NCBI RefSeq assembly: GCF_003148385.1
Contig: NZ_CP029463.1
Coordinates: forward strand, 3,348,001 to 3,412,000
Length of the DNA stretch: 64,000 bases
DNA from: Flavobacterium sediminis
GTDB lineage: Bacteria; Bacteroidota; Bacteroidia; Flavobacteriales; Flavobacteriaceae
Reading direction: 5' to 3'
Positions 10,100-19,084 of the stretch are shown here, one piece after another. Position 1 is the stretch's first letter. Each line of letters begins with the position of its first letter. The notes under the pieces were generated by a model that saw only the letters and a program-made list of their open reading frames with translations, was not told the DNA's origin and made no database searches. The translations under genes were made by a program, and so were the position numbers.

Positions 10100-11341
10100 T
10101 TATCCTCTTAAAATGTCTACCGGATCAATTTTTGAAGCTCTCCTCGCCGGAAGATAGCCGGCTACAAAAGTGATAACCAACCCGAAGAACAAAGCCATAA
10201 AATAATCGGTTGGAATATAAGCTATGGGCAAGTCGGTCAACGACGCAATTTTAAAAGGAATGCGGTCTACAATTGCAGAGATTAAATAACCCAAAAATAA
10301 CCCTACACAGCCTCCTAACATACCAATAATTAAAGATTGTGTTAAGAAGATATTGACTATATCATTGCCGCCAAATCCCATAGCTTTAAGAATGGCTATT
10401 TCTCTCATTTTTTCGTTTACGGTCATGTTCATAATATTGTATATTCCGAAGCCGGCTACGATTAGTATAGTCAAAGAAACAACCACTGCTAAAATATCAC
10501 GCAGTACATTCGCTGATTCTAACTGGCTGTTGCCTTCCTGCCAGGGTTCTACTTTATAATCTGTAAAAGGTTGTATGCGTTGTGCTATTTCCGGTGCTGT
10601 GTTATAATCTGAAACATTAGCTAAGACTTCAGTAACATAACTTCTGTTCTTAGATAAAAGTTGTCGGGCAGAAAGAATGGAGATTATAGCCTTGGTTTTG
10701 TCTACACCTGCATTTCCCGTTTCAATCAATCCGACCACTTTAAAAATTCTGGTCACCCCTTCTGAGGTGGTCAATGAAATATTATCCTCTAATTTAGCAC
10801 TGATCTTATCTGCTAAACCGGTTCCTAATACAATTCCGTCCGTTCTTTTGGTCAACTGAAATAGATCGCCTTCTGTAAGATACTGCGCTGTATGGAAAAG
10901 CCTGTCATCATCTTCTACATTGACGCCATATAAAACACCATTTACTTTGGTTACACCATTTCTGAAGAATACATTTTCACTTAATTGAGCCGAAACAGCC
11001 TTTACATCTTTATCTCTCATTAAAATATCTGAAACTTCCTGAACGTTTCGTATACCTTCGGTATAGTTGATCCGCTTAGGATTACTCAGCATAATCAGTG
11101 TATCACTCATCATTGAATGGGGCAAAAAGAGTGGGCTTTTTTGGGGCAGATCATTATACACTTTTATATGAGACATTGACGTAAAGGTGATCTCTGTTTG
11201 GGCATCATTTACACCATTCATGAAACTGTTCATGAAAATATACATGGAAATTCCGAACGTAACGCTCAATACGGCTACAATGAGCTGACGGATTCTGGAG
11301 GTCAGGTGTACCCATGATATTTTATAATTGGTATAGTTCAT
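10100..11341 (-). CDS. MacB/FtsX-type ABC transporter permease
   Basis: 413 aa inner membrane permease. One N-terminal membrane helix (about 20-40) is followed by a large extracytoplasmic MacB_PCD domain (about 45-280) and three C-terminal helices forming the FtsX domain. The conserved cytoplasmic stretch NEKMREIAILKAMGFGGNDI and the final PARRASKIDPVDILRG are typical. The stop is 2 bases from the adaptor gene's 3' neighbour boundary, so the genes are tightly packed. It probably works as a dimer with the LolD-type ATPase and hands substrate to the adaptor/TolC parts. Substrate unknown. Confidence 0.94.
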   Translation of the reverse strand: MNYTNYKISWVHLTSRIRQLIVAVLSVTFGISMYIFMNSFMNGVNDAQTEITFTSMSHIKVYNDLPQKSPLFLPHSMMSDTLIMLSNPKRINYTEGIRNVQEVSDILMRDKDVKAVSAQLSENVFFRNGVTKVNGVLYGVNVEDDDRLFHTAQYLTEGDLFQLTKRTDGIVLGTGLADKISAKLEDNISLTTSEGVTRIFKVVGLIETGNAGVDKTKAIISILSARQLLSKNRSYVTEVLANVSDYNTAPEIAQRIQPFTDYKVEPWQEGNSQLESANVLRDILAVVVSLTILIVAGFGIYNIMNMTVNEKMREIAILKAMGFGGNDIVNIFLTQSLIIGMLGGCVGLFLGYLISAIVDRIPFKIASLTDLPIAYIPTDYFMALFFGLVITFVAGYLPARRASKIDPVDILRG

Positions 11342-11343
11342 AG

Positions 11344-12429
11344 TTATGGCATTTCAATTAGCACATCATTATCTTTTAAACCTGATTTTATTTCTATCCA
11401 TTCCTCATTCTTATATCCGGTTTGAACTTCTATTTCTTCACCGTTCTCTAACTTTACATACTTACCCTTTATTAAGGCTTTTATCGGGATAACCATCACA
11501 TTTTGATGCACTTCCAATTCAATATTAGCTTGTAATTGGGTTCCTGAAAATATCTCTTTGGGCATTTGCTCAAAACGGGCTTCTACTACATACGATTGTT
11601 CGGTTTCATCAAACGCGGGCCAAATCTTAGTAATGTGTCCTTCAAATAGCTCATCCGGATAAGTATTGAGCTGTATTGCTGCTCGTTGTCCGTTCCTGAT
11701 CTTAACAATATCGTCTTCTGCTATAAATAATTTGGCTAAATAAGAACCACTACCGATCTTAGCTATTATTTCTCCTCTTTTTACTAGTTCTCCTTCTTTT
11801 TTATATACATTCAGTACGATTCCCGGTTTATCCGATTTCACAAAATAATCGTCATATATCTCTTTTTGGGAGTTGAGTTGTGACAAACTTTTTTCTTTTG
11901 CAAGACGCAGCGTTTTCTCCATATCCAAATATTGACTCTGAAGCAATTGCAATTGCTCTGATGAGGTTTTATACTGTAACTCAGCTTTTTCAAAGTCTAA
12001 TGCCGAAACCGAATTTTGTTCCCGTAATTCTCTATATCGCAGATAATTTTTATAATCTAATGCTTCTTGTGCTTTTGCCTGCTCTATCTGTGCATTCAAT
12101 TGTTTTAACTGTAACGATTGAGCAGACGAATTAAACTGTGCGTCTTTATAATTAAGCTGAGCCTCTTCCAATTGATTCCTCTGAACATTATGCTCTATTG
12201 TGGCAAACACCGCATTCCCTTGTATGGACTCACCTTCTTTATAGTTTACATTTTTGAGTACTCCGTCATAACCCGCTGCCAGATAAAATTCGTTTTCCTG
12301 TGATAGGGTACCACTGGCAAAAACGGCTTCCTGAATGCTTTTTCGAACAGGAGACACTTTCTTATCTCTGTTGCAGGCAATCAATAGAACAACAGATAAC
12401 AAAATCATATATTTATAATTCCAAGACAT
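11344..12429 (-). CDS. HlyD/MacA-type membrane fusion lipoprotein
   Basis: 361 aa periplasmic adaptor. The signal ends in a lipobox (LLIACN), so it is likely lipid-anchored. The lipoyl half motif GVLKNVNYKEGESIQGNAVF (about 53-72) is followed by a long coiled coil (about 80-195, full of Gln, Leu and Glu) and a second lipoyl half (VKSDKPGIVLNVYKKEGELV), then a barrel domain (IVKIRNGQRAAIQLNTYPDE). It lies between the TolC-like gene (4 bases) and the permease gene (2 bases), so it connects permease and channel in a MacAB-TolC-like exporter. Confidence 0.92.
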   Translation of the reverse strand: MSWNYKYMILLSVVLLIACNRDKKVSPVRKSIQEAVFASGTLSQENEFYLAAGYDGVLKNVNYKEGESIQGNAVFATIEHNVQRNQLEEAQLNYKDAQFNSSAQSLQLKQLNAQIEQAKAQEALDYKNYLRYRELREQNSVSALDFEKAELQYKTSSEQLQLLQSQYLDMEKTLRLAKEKSLSQLNSQKEIYDDYFVKSDKPGIVLNVYKKEGELVKRGEIIAKIGSGSYLAKLFIAEDDIVKIRNGQRAAIQLNTYPDELFEGHITKIWPAFDETEQSYVVEARFEQMPKEIFSGTQLQANIELEVHQNVMVIPIKALIKGKYVKLENGEEIEVQTGYKNEEWIEIKSGLKDNDVLIEMP

Positions 12430-12433
12430 AGTA

Positions 12434-13753
12434 TTAGTAGTTTAGGTTTCGTATGTATAATTTGTAATAGTTCAAACAGTAATTACCGAAACTTTGCAGG
12501 TAATCATTCTGCACATTCAACAGATCCTGAAATCTATCCAATCGTTCTTCCAGACTTATGATCCCACTTTCGTATTGATTATCTGTATGGCGGTCATTGG
12601 TACTTTGAAGTGATACGATCTCTTCCCTGTTTTCTAACTCTTCCTTTGAACTATTGAAAGCTAAGATCAGATTTTCATCTTCTTTACCGGATTTCAGCTT
12701 TTGAGCTTCCAACGTAATTTTTTGTTGCTCCTGTGAAATCTTCATTTGGCGGATCTGCTCGTGTACTGTACTACCATTCAGAATGGGAACAGTTAATTTT
12801 AGTCCTAAGATCTGTTGCGGAAGCTCATTGGCATTTTGAAACTCCATAAAACTATCTGTTGCCCAGCTGTAATTATATTGGTAACCAATGCTTAATGATG
12901 GAAACTGTGCCGCTCTAGCTTCTTGCAATTTTGAAGACGTTATTTTTAATTCAGCTTGTTGCAATACAACTTCCGGATGTTCCGTAAAACTTCCTTCGAT
13001 ATCATTATCCTGACCGAAATACGTTAACTCTTCCGTCATATTCAGAGCATCCTCTATTCCTAATTGTGACTGCAAATCATTGTACAATTCCTGCAAAGAA
13101 TGTGAAACAGCTTCTTTGTTATTTTTTACCTGCAGTAATTGTATATGAGCCCTGTTCAATGCTTCTTGCGAAATGATACCAGCCTTGTATTTATTTTCGG
13201 CATTTTTATAAATACGTTGCATGATCAGGTAATTTTGAGATTGAATTTCTAATGATTTTTCAGACAACAGAATACTGTAATATGTATTGGCTAACAAATT
13301 ATAAACAGAATACCGTGTATACATTCGCTGTATACTTCCTTTTTCCTGTTGGCTTTTTGCCGTTTTAACTGCAAACCACTTCTGAAAATCCAGAATATCC
13401 CAATTTGCTGTAAATCCTGTAGTATAGACATATTTTCTACCGAAAGTAAACTCCTGATATGTTCCGGATGAAGCAGAAGGATTCAGAAAATCAGAAGGTA
13501 CTAAAGTAGGTTGTAAAGTAATATTATCATTGTATCCGGCCTGAGCATTTACTGAAGGTAATAATGCCATTTTTGACTTTCTGGATTCAGAGGTATAGAT
13601 CTTTTCCTGTAAACCTGCGGAACGTATCGAAATTTCATGTTCGTCAGCATAGCGCAACACTTCTTCTAACGAACTAAAATTAACCTGAGCTTTAGTTTCC
13701 AAAGCAATACAAAGCAAAAACAAGACTGCAATACTTTTAAGAATATTTTCCAT
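12434..13753 (-). CDS. TolC-family outer membrane channel protein
   Basis: About 439 aa from the ATG at 13753. The open frame reaches back to 13804, but that would overlap the DUF2147 gene by 47 bases. The internal ATG at 13753 puts a proper signal peptide (SIAVLFLLCIALETKAQ) at the N-terminus and leaves a 4-base gap, so I chose it; an ATG at 13765 is also possible. Two OEP repeats with long amphipathic helices are visible, e.g. HPEVVLQQAELKITSSKLQEA and the later NLILAFNSSKEELENREEIV. It is the outer membrane exit of the MacAB-like system encoded just downstream. Confidence 0.9.
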   Translation of the reverse strand: MENILKSIAVLFLLCIALETKAQVNFSSLEEVLRYADEHEISIRSAGLQEKIYTSESRKSKMALLPSVNAQAGYNDNITLQPTLVPSDFLNPSASSGTYQEFTFGRKYVYTTGFTANWDILDFQKWFAVKTAKSQQEKGSIQRMYTRYSVYNLLANTYYSILLSEKSLEIQSQNYLIMQRIYKNAENKYKAGIISQEALNRAHIQLLQVKNNKEAVSHSLQELYNDLQSQLGIEDALNMTEELTYFGQDNDIEGSFTEHPEVVLQQAELKITSSKLQEARAAQFPSLSIGYQYNYSWATDSFMEFQNANELPQQILGLKLTVPILNGSTVHEQIRQMKISQEQQKITLEAQKLKSGKEDENLILAFNSSKEELENREEIVSLQSTNDRHTDNQYESGIISLEERLDRFQDLLNVQNDYLQSFGNYCLNYYKLYIRNLNY

Positions 13754-13757
13754 TGTA

Positions 13758-14129
13758 TCAACCATTGTATCTGGTCCATTTTTGTTTTCGGGAAAATATT
13801 CCAATAGTAGCCTTTAACTCTATAGCATCAGAGTCTAAAATTTTAACAGAACAAGATGCTGTTCTGTTCTTTTGAAAAATATATAAAACGCCGTCTTTAT
13901 AAGAATCAGTCTCTTCTAACCTAAGACCGGTTATTTGTTTTTTACCTATTAAAGACTGCTCTTCTGCTTTTACGATAACGGCTTCATAACCGGAATCTGT
14001 CTTAACAAATTCTAAAATGCGGTTTTTTTCTTCATTGATCCATTTGCCTTTTAATGGATCTGCTGTTTGTGCCTTTCCGACTAAAGAAAAAGCGAAAACA
14101 GTCAGAACTAAAATTACTTTGTACATCAT
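13758..14129 (-). CDS. DUF2147 family secreted protein
   Basis: About 123 aa. The frame opens at a GTG (14147), but the ATGs at 14129/14126 directly precede a signal peptide (YKVILVLTVFAFSLVGKAQ) and are better starts. The mature part carries the DUF2147 pattern: GKWINEEKNRILEF near the start, IVKAEEQ with a following Gly-Lys, and the closing FSRKQKWTR. DUF2147 is a small beta-rich periplasmic domain of unknown function, and this copy is a little shorter than usual. It is the first gene of the efflux/two-component operon, and I infer the promoter lies in 14130-14230. Confidence 0.8.
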   Translation of the reverse strand: MMYKVILVLTVFAFSLVGKAQTADPLKGKWINEEKNRILEFVKTDSGYEAVIVKAEEQSLIGKKQITGLRLEETDSYKDGVLYIFQKNRTASCSVKILDSDAIELKATIGIFSRKQKWTRYNG

Positions 14130-14229
14130 TTCTTTTTTGAATGACACAAAGTTGCATCAGTATTTTCAAGTACTTATTTTGTAATGGCGTGAAATGAACA
14201 TTTTGTAGCCTGAAGCGGCCTAATTTTAA

Positions 14230-14364
14230 AGAGAATTTAAATTTGATATTTATGAATCTACAGAAGAAACAAGTAATACTATCGAAAACTTGATTACCGC
14301 TTTAAAAGGTTTGCCCAATGGCATCGGAAGTGAAATAAAATCTGACATCATGAATTTTAGCTAA
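14230..14364 (+). pseudogene. possible gene remnant (short open frame without start codon)
   Basis: A 44-codon open frame on the plus strand, following a stop at 14227 and ending in TAA at 14362-14364. It has protein-like composition (for example ESTEETSNTIENLITALKG) and no ATG except near its end. Both flanking genes are on the minus strand. It may be the 3' end of a deleted gene. I do not recognise the family. It could also be chance reading of intergenic sequence. Confidence 0.25.
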
Positions 14365-14382
14365 ATCCATAATTAAAGGGCA

Positions 14383-15363
14383 TTAAACATTGCTGTTTTT
14401 TGCTTCATAATAATCCATCCAATTTTGGATTCTGCCAACGAACATCTTTAGATAATTTTCTGTAAAAAATATATTGGACCAATCAAATCTTTGTGCTTGA
14501 ACACCAAGATAAAATATAAAAATAGATGCTCCTGCTCCTGGAATTAATGTTAGTTCTTCATCTGATAAATTTCTTTCTTTTTTGTATCCATTTAAAAAAC
14601 TTTTAACTTTCATCTCATATTCGTTCTTGTCTGACTCAATGAAAAATAGCTGTTTACAAAAATAACCGATATCTAAAATTAAATAACCGTTTCCACAATT
14701 ATCAAAGTCGAAAATAGTAATTTGATTATCCTTATTTACACTTAAATTATCATACCAAATATCAAGATGAACAATTCCTTTTTGACTTGCAAACAAATTA
14801 CTTTCTTTAATTTGCTTGGAAATTTGCTTGATATATTTCATTTCACTTAATTCTTCAGAAAAAAAAGAACTCAATAGATCATACGGTTTATTTAAAAGAG
14901 CATCTGAAGTATAGTTTACTCTATCTATTTTTTCATCAGCTGTAACATTGTGTATTTTACCAATTGTAGCACCAATGGCAAAGCAAGTTTCATTCGTCAT
15001 AAACCTCATTTTTTCACCTTTAGCAAATGAAAAAAGTACTGCATACCGAATTCCTTCAGGAGCATTAATTTCTTGAATGAAGTTTCCATTTATATCTGAA
15101 ATGGGATAGGAAATTGGGAGTGAATTGTCTTTGAGAAGATTTAGAAGTTTTAATTCTTCTTCTATTTCAATTTTAGTTCGCCATTCATAGCAATACACCC
15201 TAAAAACAAATTGAATTTCGTTATCCGAAATAAAATAGGTGTGATTTACTCCTGTTCTAAATAATTTACAATGAAGATTTTTTGTTAGATGGTATTTTTC
15301 CTTTATAAATTTTTCTAATGCTACTTCTGATAGGGTTGAAGCTATTACCGGAAAAGAGGTCAT
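14383..15363 (-). CDS. aminoglycoside-phosphotransferase/ThrB-like kinase
   Basis: 326 aa cytoplasmic kinase of the APH/choline kinase fold. The catalytic loop is HLDIWYDN (residues 199-206, Brenner motif HxDxxxxN) and the metal-binding DFDN is at 219-222. The N-lobe has FVFRVYCYEW with the expected Arg/Lys region and the Glu-rich helix EEELKLLNLL. Length fits homoserine kinase type II or small-molecule phosphotransferases of this superfamily; the real substrate cannot be told. It stands alone, 24 bases upstream of TsaC in chromosomal order but downstream in transcription, so the two could share a transcript. Confidence 0.8.
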   Translation of the reverse strand: MTSFPVIASTLSEVALEKFIKEKYHLTKNLHCKLFRTGVNHTYFISDNEIQFVFRVYCYEWRTKIEIEEELKLLNLLKDNSLPISYPISDINGNFIQEINAPEGIRYAVLFSFAKGEKMRFMTNETCFAIGATIGKIHNVTADEKIDRVNYTSDALLNKPYDLLSSFFSEELSEMKYIKQISKQIKESNLFASQKGIVHLDIWYDNLSVNKDNQITIFDFDNCGNGYLILDIGYFCKQLFFIESDKNEYEMKVKSFLNGYKKERNLSDEELTLIPGAGASIFIFYLGVQAQRFDWSNIFFTENYLKMFVGRIQNWMDYYEAKNSNV

Positions 15364-15387
15364 TTTGTTTTTGATAATTATACGTAA

Positions 15388-16008
15388 TTAAAAAATATCT
15401 AAACTTCCTTTTCCCTCGCGGATCACTTCCGGCTCATAGCCTGACAGATCAATGATTGTCGACGCTACATTATCTCCGTAACCACCGTCAATTACCATAT
15501 CGACTTTGTTTTGCCATTTTTCAAAGATTAATTCCGGATCTGTTGAGTATTCCAATACCTCATCTTCGTCATAAATAGAAGTTGAAACAATAGGGTTTCC
15601 CAGCATTTTTACAATTTGTATGGCAATATTATTATCCGGTACACGAATCCCGACAGTTTTCTTTTTTCTGAATTCTTTAGGCAAATCATTATTCCCCGGC
15701 AAAATAAAAGTATAAGGTCCGGGTAATGCTCTTTTCAGAATTTTAAATGTAGAAGTGTCTATCTGCTTAATGTAATCGGAAATATTACTCAGATCACTAC
15801 ATACAAAGGAAAAATTAGCTTTTTCCAACTTTACCCCTTTTATCTTGGCAATGCGCTCCAAAGCCCGGGAATTTGTAATATCACATCCCAAACCATAGAC
15901 TGTATCTGTAGGATAAATAACCAACCCTCCGCTGCGCAATACATCAACTACTTTTTGAATAGCAGCTTCACTGGGCTTGTCTTCGTATATTTTGATAAAC
16001 TCTGCCAT
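15388..16008 (-). CDS. L-threonylcarbamoyladenylate synthase (TsaC/Sua5/YrdC family)
   Basis: 206 aa. Makes threonylcarbamoyl-AMP from Thr, bicarbonate and ATP, the first step of the t6A modification of ANN-decoding tRNAs. The YrdC fold shows in GGLVIYPTDTVYGLGCDITN (residues 27-46), IAKIKGVK (the K-R/K-x nucleotide-binding region), LPGPYTFIL (about 90-98), VGIRVPDN and PIVSTSIY. Length is that of the short YrdC/TsaC form without the C-terminal Sua5 domain. It lies 65 bases downstream of the UvrD gene on the same strand. Confidence 0.93.
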   Translation of the reverse strand: MAEFIKIYEDKPSEAAIQKVVDVLRSGGLVIYPTDTVYGLGCDITNSRALERIAKIKGVKLEKANFSFVCSDLSNISDYIKQIDTSTFKILKRALPGPYTFILPGNNDLPKEFRKKKTVGIRVPDNNIAIQIVKMLGNPIVSTSIYDEDEVLEYSTDPELIFEKWQNKVDMVIDGGYGDNVASTIIDLSGYEPEVIREGKGSLDIF

Positions 16009-16073
16009 ACTAATTTTTGTTTCTTTTGTTTCCGTTTTTTTGTTTAGAATTGTGAATCAACATGAGATCCGTT

Positions 16074-18407
16074 TTATCCGATAACCTCCAGTTTTGCAAA
16101 TTTGAGCAAGAGTTTCTTTAAGCCCCCTACTTCAAATCTGATCTCTGCTTTTCTATCAGCTCCTACACCTTCTAAACTCACGATCTGTCCTTTTCCGAAG
16201 CGTTCGTGCATCACTATATTCCCCACGACCAAATTGTTATCAAATAAATTAGCATTCCCTTGTGTCTTAATCCCTGAAACAGGTTTTAACTTTCGGATAT
16301 TCGGTTTCTGTGGTTCCTGATCTGTTATATATTTTGGCGGAGTACTACTTACCGGTTTGGATAAACGCAATTTTGATTTATCCACTTCTCCGAAAATATC
16401 CACATCCATCATCGGTTTGTAGCGATAGGATGTATTGGTTTCCATATTAAGGTGCTCTAAATAACGGTCGTCTATTTCCTCTATAAAACGAGAAGGTTCA
16501 CTATCTACTAATTTTCCCCAGCGATAACGTGATTGCGCATAGGTCAGATAAGCCTGATGTTCTGCTCTGGTCAAGGCTACATAGAACAAGCGACGTTCTT
16601 CTTCCAGTTCGCTTCGGGTATTCATACTCATCGCACTCGGAAACAGGTCTTCTTCCATCCCTACAATGAACACATGTGGAAATTCTAATCCTTTTGCCAG
16701 ATGTATCGTCATCAAAGCAACCCGATCATCATCTCCGGTATCTTTGTCCAGATCAGTAACTAAAGCCACATCTTCTAAAAATTCAGACAAGGCTCCACGA
16801 GCACCGTCCACTTCTTTTTGTCCTTCAATAAAGTCCTTAATACCGTTCAGTAATTCTTCAATATTCTCGATTCGGGCAATTCCTTCCGGTGTTCCGTCCT
16901 TTTTCAATTCCTGAACCAAGCCTGTTTTTTTGGTCACATGCTCTGCCAGATAAAAAGCATCCTGATTTTCATTAATTACCTGAAAACTTTTGATCATGGT
17001 CACAAAATCATTCAACTTAGCTTTAGTCCCTGAATTCAATCGCAAGTCGATCTTATCAATATGTTCCATTATTTCAAAAATAGAACGCTTGTAGTGATTG
17101 GCTGCTACGGTTAATTTCTCTACTGTTGTATCCCCTATCCCTCTAGCCGGATAATTGATAACACGCACTAAGGCTTCTTCGTCCTTAGGGTTAATAATCA
17201 AACGCAGATAAGCTAGCACATCTTTGATCTCTTTGCGTTGGTAAAATGATAAACCACCGTAAATACGATACGGAATATCGCGTTTACGCAAAGCATCTTC
17301 AATGGAACGGGATTGAGCATTGGTTCTGTACAATACCGCAAAATGGGAATTCGGTAATTGATGCTGCATTTTTTGTTCAAAAATGGTCGAGGCTACAAAA
17401 CGTCCCTCTTCACCGTCAGTCAAACTGCGATGAACTTTGATCTTCGGTCCTTCTGCATTATCCGTCCAGACCACTTTCTCCAGTTTAGTCTTATTTTTAT
17501 CAATAACGTTATTGGCTGCTTCTACAATATTTCGGGTTGATCGGTAATTTTGTTCCAATCGATACATCTTAACGCCATCGTAATCTTTTTGGAAATTCAG
17601 GATGTTATTAATATTGGCACCTCTAAAAGCATAAATACTTTGCGCATCATCTCCTACCACACAAATATTCTGAAATCTGTCGGAAAGTGCCCGAACAATC
17701 AAATATTGTGAATGATTGGTATCCTGATACTCATCGACCAGAATATAACGGAAACGATCCTGATATTTAGCTAAAACATCGGGAAAACGATTCAATAATT
17801 CGTTGGTTTTTAATAGAAGGTCATCAAAATCCATAGCCCCCGACTTGAAGCAGCGTTCTACATAATTTTCGTAAATCTCACCCAAACGCGGTTTTTTACT
17901 CATTGCATCGGCTTCCTGCAATTCAGGATTATTGAAATAAGCTCTCACCGTAATCAATGAATTTTTATATTGTGAGATACGGCCTAATACTTGCTTAGGT
18001 TTATATACATCCTTATCCAACTGCATTTCTTTGATAATTGCCCCGATAAGGCGAACAGAATCCTGAGTATCATAGATCGTAAAATTAGACGGATAACCTA
18101 ATTTATCGGCTTCGATACGTAAGATCTTAGCAAAAATAGAGTGAAAAGTCCCCATCCAAAGGTTTTTAGCTTCGTTGTTTCCCACAATACCGGCAATACG
18201 GGTTTTCATTTCACGTGCGGCCTTATTGGTAAAAGTCAAAGCTAAAATATTAAAAGCATCAACTCCCTGACTCATCAAATAAGCAATACGCATGGTCAAT
18301 ACACGGGTTTTCCCTGAGCCTGCTCCTGCAATGACGATCATAGGTCCGTCTTTTTGTAATACCGGTGCGCGTTGTGCTTCGTTTAATTGGTCTATATACT
18401 GCTGCAT
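16074..18407 (-). CDS. UvrD/PcrA-family 3'-5' DNA helicase
   Basis: 777 aa superfamily 1A helicase for DNA repair and replication. Motifs in order: Q motif LNEAQRAPV, Walker A GAGSGKTRVL (about 28-37), Ia LALTFTNKAAREM, II ILVDEYQDTNHSQY, III VVGDDAQSIYAFRGAN, IV YRLEQNYRST, V VALMTIHLAKGLEFPHVF, VI EEERRLFYVALTRA. The C-terminus (about 720-777) holds the PcrA/UvrD-type Tudor-like region (GNIVMHERFGKGQIVSLEG) that binds RNA polymerase in known members. The length and this tail favour PcrA/UvrD over Rep. Confidence 0.96.
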   Translation of the reverse strand: MQQYIDQLNEAQRAPVLQKDGPMIVIAGAGSGKTRVLTMRIAYLMSQGVDAFNILALTFTNKAAREMKTRIAGIVGNNEAKNLWMGTFHSIFAKILRIEADKLGYPSNFTIYDTQDSVRLIGAIIKEMQLDKDVYKPKQVLGRISQYKNSLITVRAYFNNPELQEADAMSKKPRLGEIYENYVERCFKSGAMDFDDLLLKTNELLNRFPDVLAKYQDRFRYILVDEYQDTNHSQYLIVRALSDRFQNICVVGDDAQSIYAFRGANINNILNFQKDYDGVKMYRLEQNYRSTRNIVEAANNVIDKNKTKLEKVVWTDNAEGPKIKVHRSLTDGEEGRFVASTIFEQKMQHQLPNSHFAVLYRTNAQSRSIEDALRKRDIPYRIYGGLSFYQRKEIKDVLAYLRLIINPKDEEALVRVINYPARGIGDTTVEKLTVAANHYKRSIFEIMEHIDKIDLRLNSGTKAKLNDFVTMIKSFQVINENQDAFYLAEHVTKKTGLVQELKKDGTPEGIARIENIEELLNGIKDFIEGQKEVDGARGALSEFLEDVALVTDLDKDTGDDDRVALMTIHLAKGLEFPHVFIVGMEEDLFPSAMSMNTRSELEEERRLFYVALTRAEHQAYLTYAQSRYRWGKLVDSEPSRFIEEIDDRYLEHLNMETNTSYRYKPMMDVDIFGEVDKSKLRLSKPVSSTPPKYITDQEPQKPNIRKLKPVSGIKTQGNANLFDNNLVVGNIVMHERFGKGQIVSLEGVGADRKAEIRFEVGGLKKLLLKFAKLEVIG

Positions 18408-18562
18408 AAGTTCGTTTCCAAAGTTTTAACTAAGCTACAAAAATACAACATGCACAGGGTTATTACAAGAGAAGTTATTAACCATTTAACAATTTGAATG
18501 GACATTCGGTTTGCAATTTCCAAAAGATTAGTTTTATTTTGTGTACCAATTTTTAATTCAGG

Positions 18563-19084
18563 ATGAGTACAGATAAAATTATAGAGCTTGCAGCTTATAC
18601 TTTACCGGCACTAATTACCGGCGGAACTGCTTTTCTTTTGTTTCAGAAATTTTTTAACAACGAAGACAGTAAAAGACGTTTTGAACTATTAAAACAAAAC
18701 CAGAAACAATCGTTACCTATCCGCTTACAGGCTTATGAGCGTCTGGTTTTATTTCTGGAACGCATCAATCCGGTACAATTGTTATTACGAGTACCTTCTA
18801 ACGGCTTAGATCCGCAAAATTATGCCACACTATTAGTGCATACCATTCAAACGGAATATGAGCATAATATTACGCAACAGGTGTATGTTTCCAATGAAGC
18901 CTGGGAAATTATCTTAAAAGCAAAAAATAGTGTGATCACTCTGATCCGTAACAAATCGATTACAGAAGGTATTACTACTGCAGATGAAATGCGACAAGCT
19001 ATCTTAACGGATCTGACGGAAAGTGAATCAGCAACGGACATTGCCATTGCCTTTATCAAAGAAGAGTTGAAAAAGGTATTCTAG
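18563..19084 (+). CDS. conserved membrane-anchored protein of unknown function
   Basis: 173 aa. One N-terminal membrane helix (about 9-28, AAYTLPALITGGTAFLLF) is followed by a charged, helical cytoplasmic domain (RLQAYERLVLFLERINPVQL and later NEAWEIILKAKNSVITLI). It resembles a conserved Bacteroidota protein of unknown function that is often found singly; I cannot name it with certainty. It is divergent from the UvrD gene with a 155-base gap and converges on the patatin gene with a 4-base overlap of the coding ends. Confidence 0.75.
   Translation: MSTDKIIELAAYTLPALITGGTAFLLFQKFFNNEDSKRRFELLKQNQKQSLPIRLQAYERLVLFLERINPVQLLLRVPSNGLDPQNYATLLVHTIQTEYEHNITQQVYVSNEAWEIILKAKNSVITLIRNKSITEGITTADEMRQAILTDLTESESATDIAIAFIKEELKKVF

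Noticed and set aside
13754..13804. Longer N-terminus for the TolC-like gene
   Set aside because: It would overlap the DUF2147 gene by 47 bases and put 17 residues before the signal peptide; the ATG at 13753 is better.
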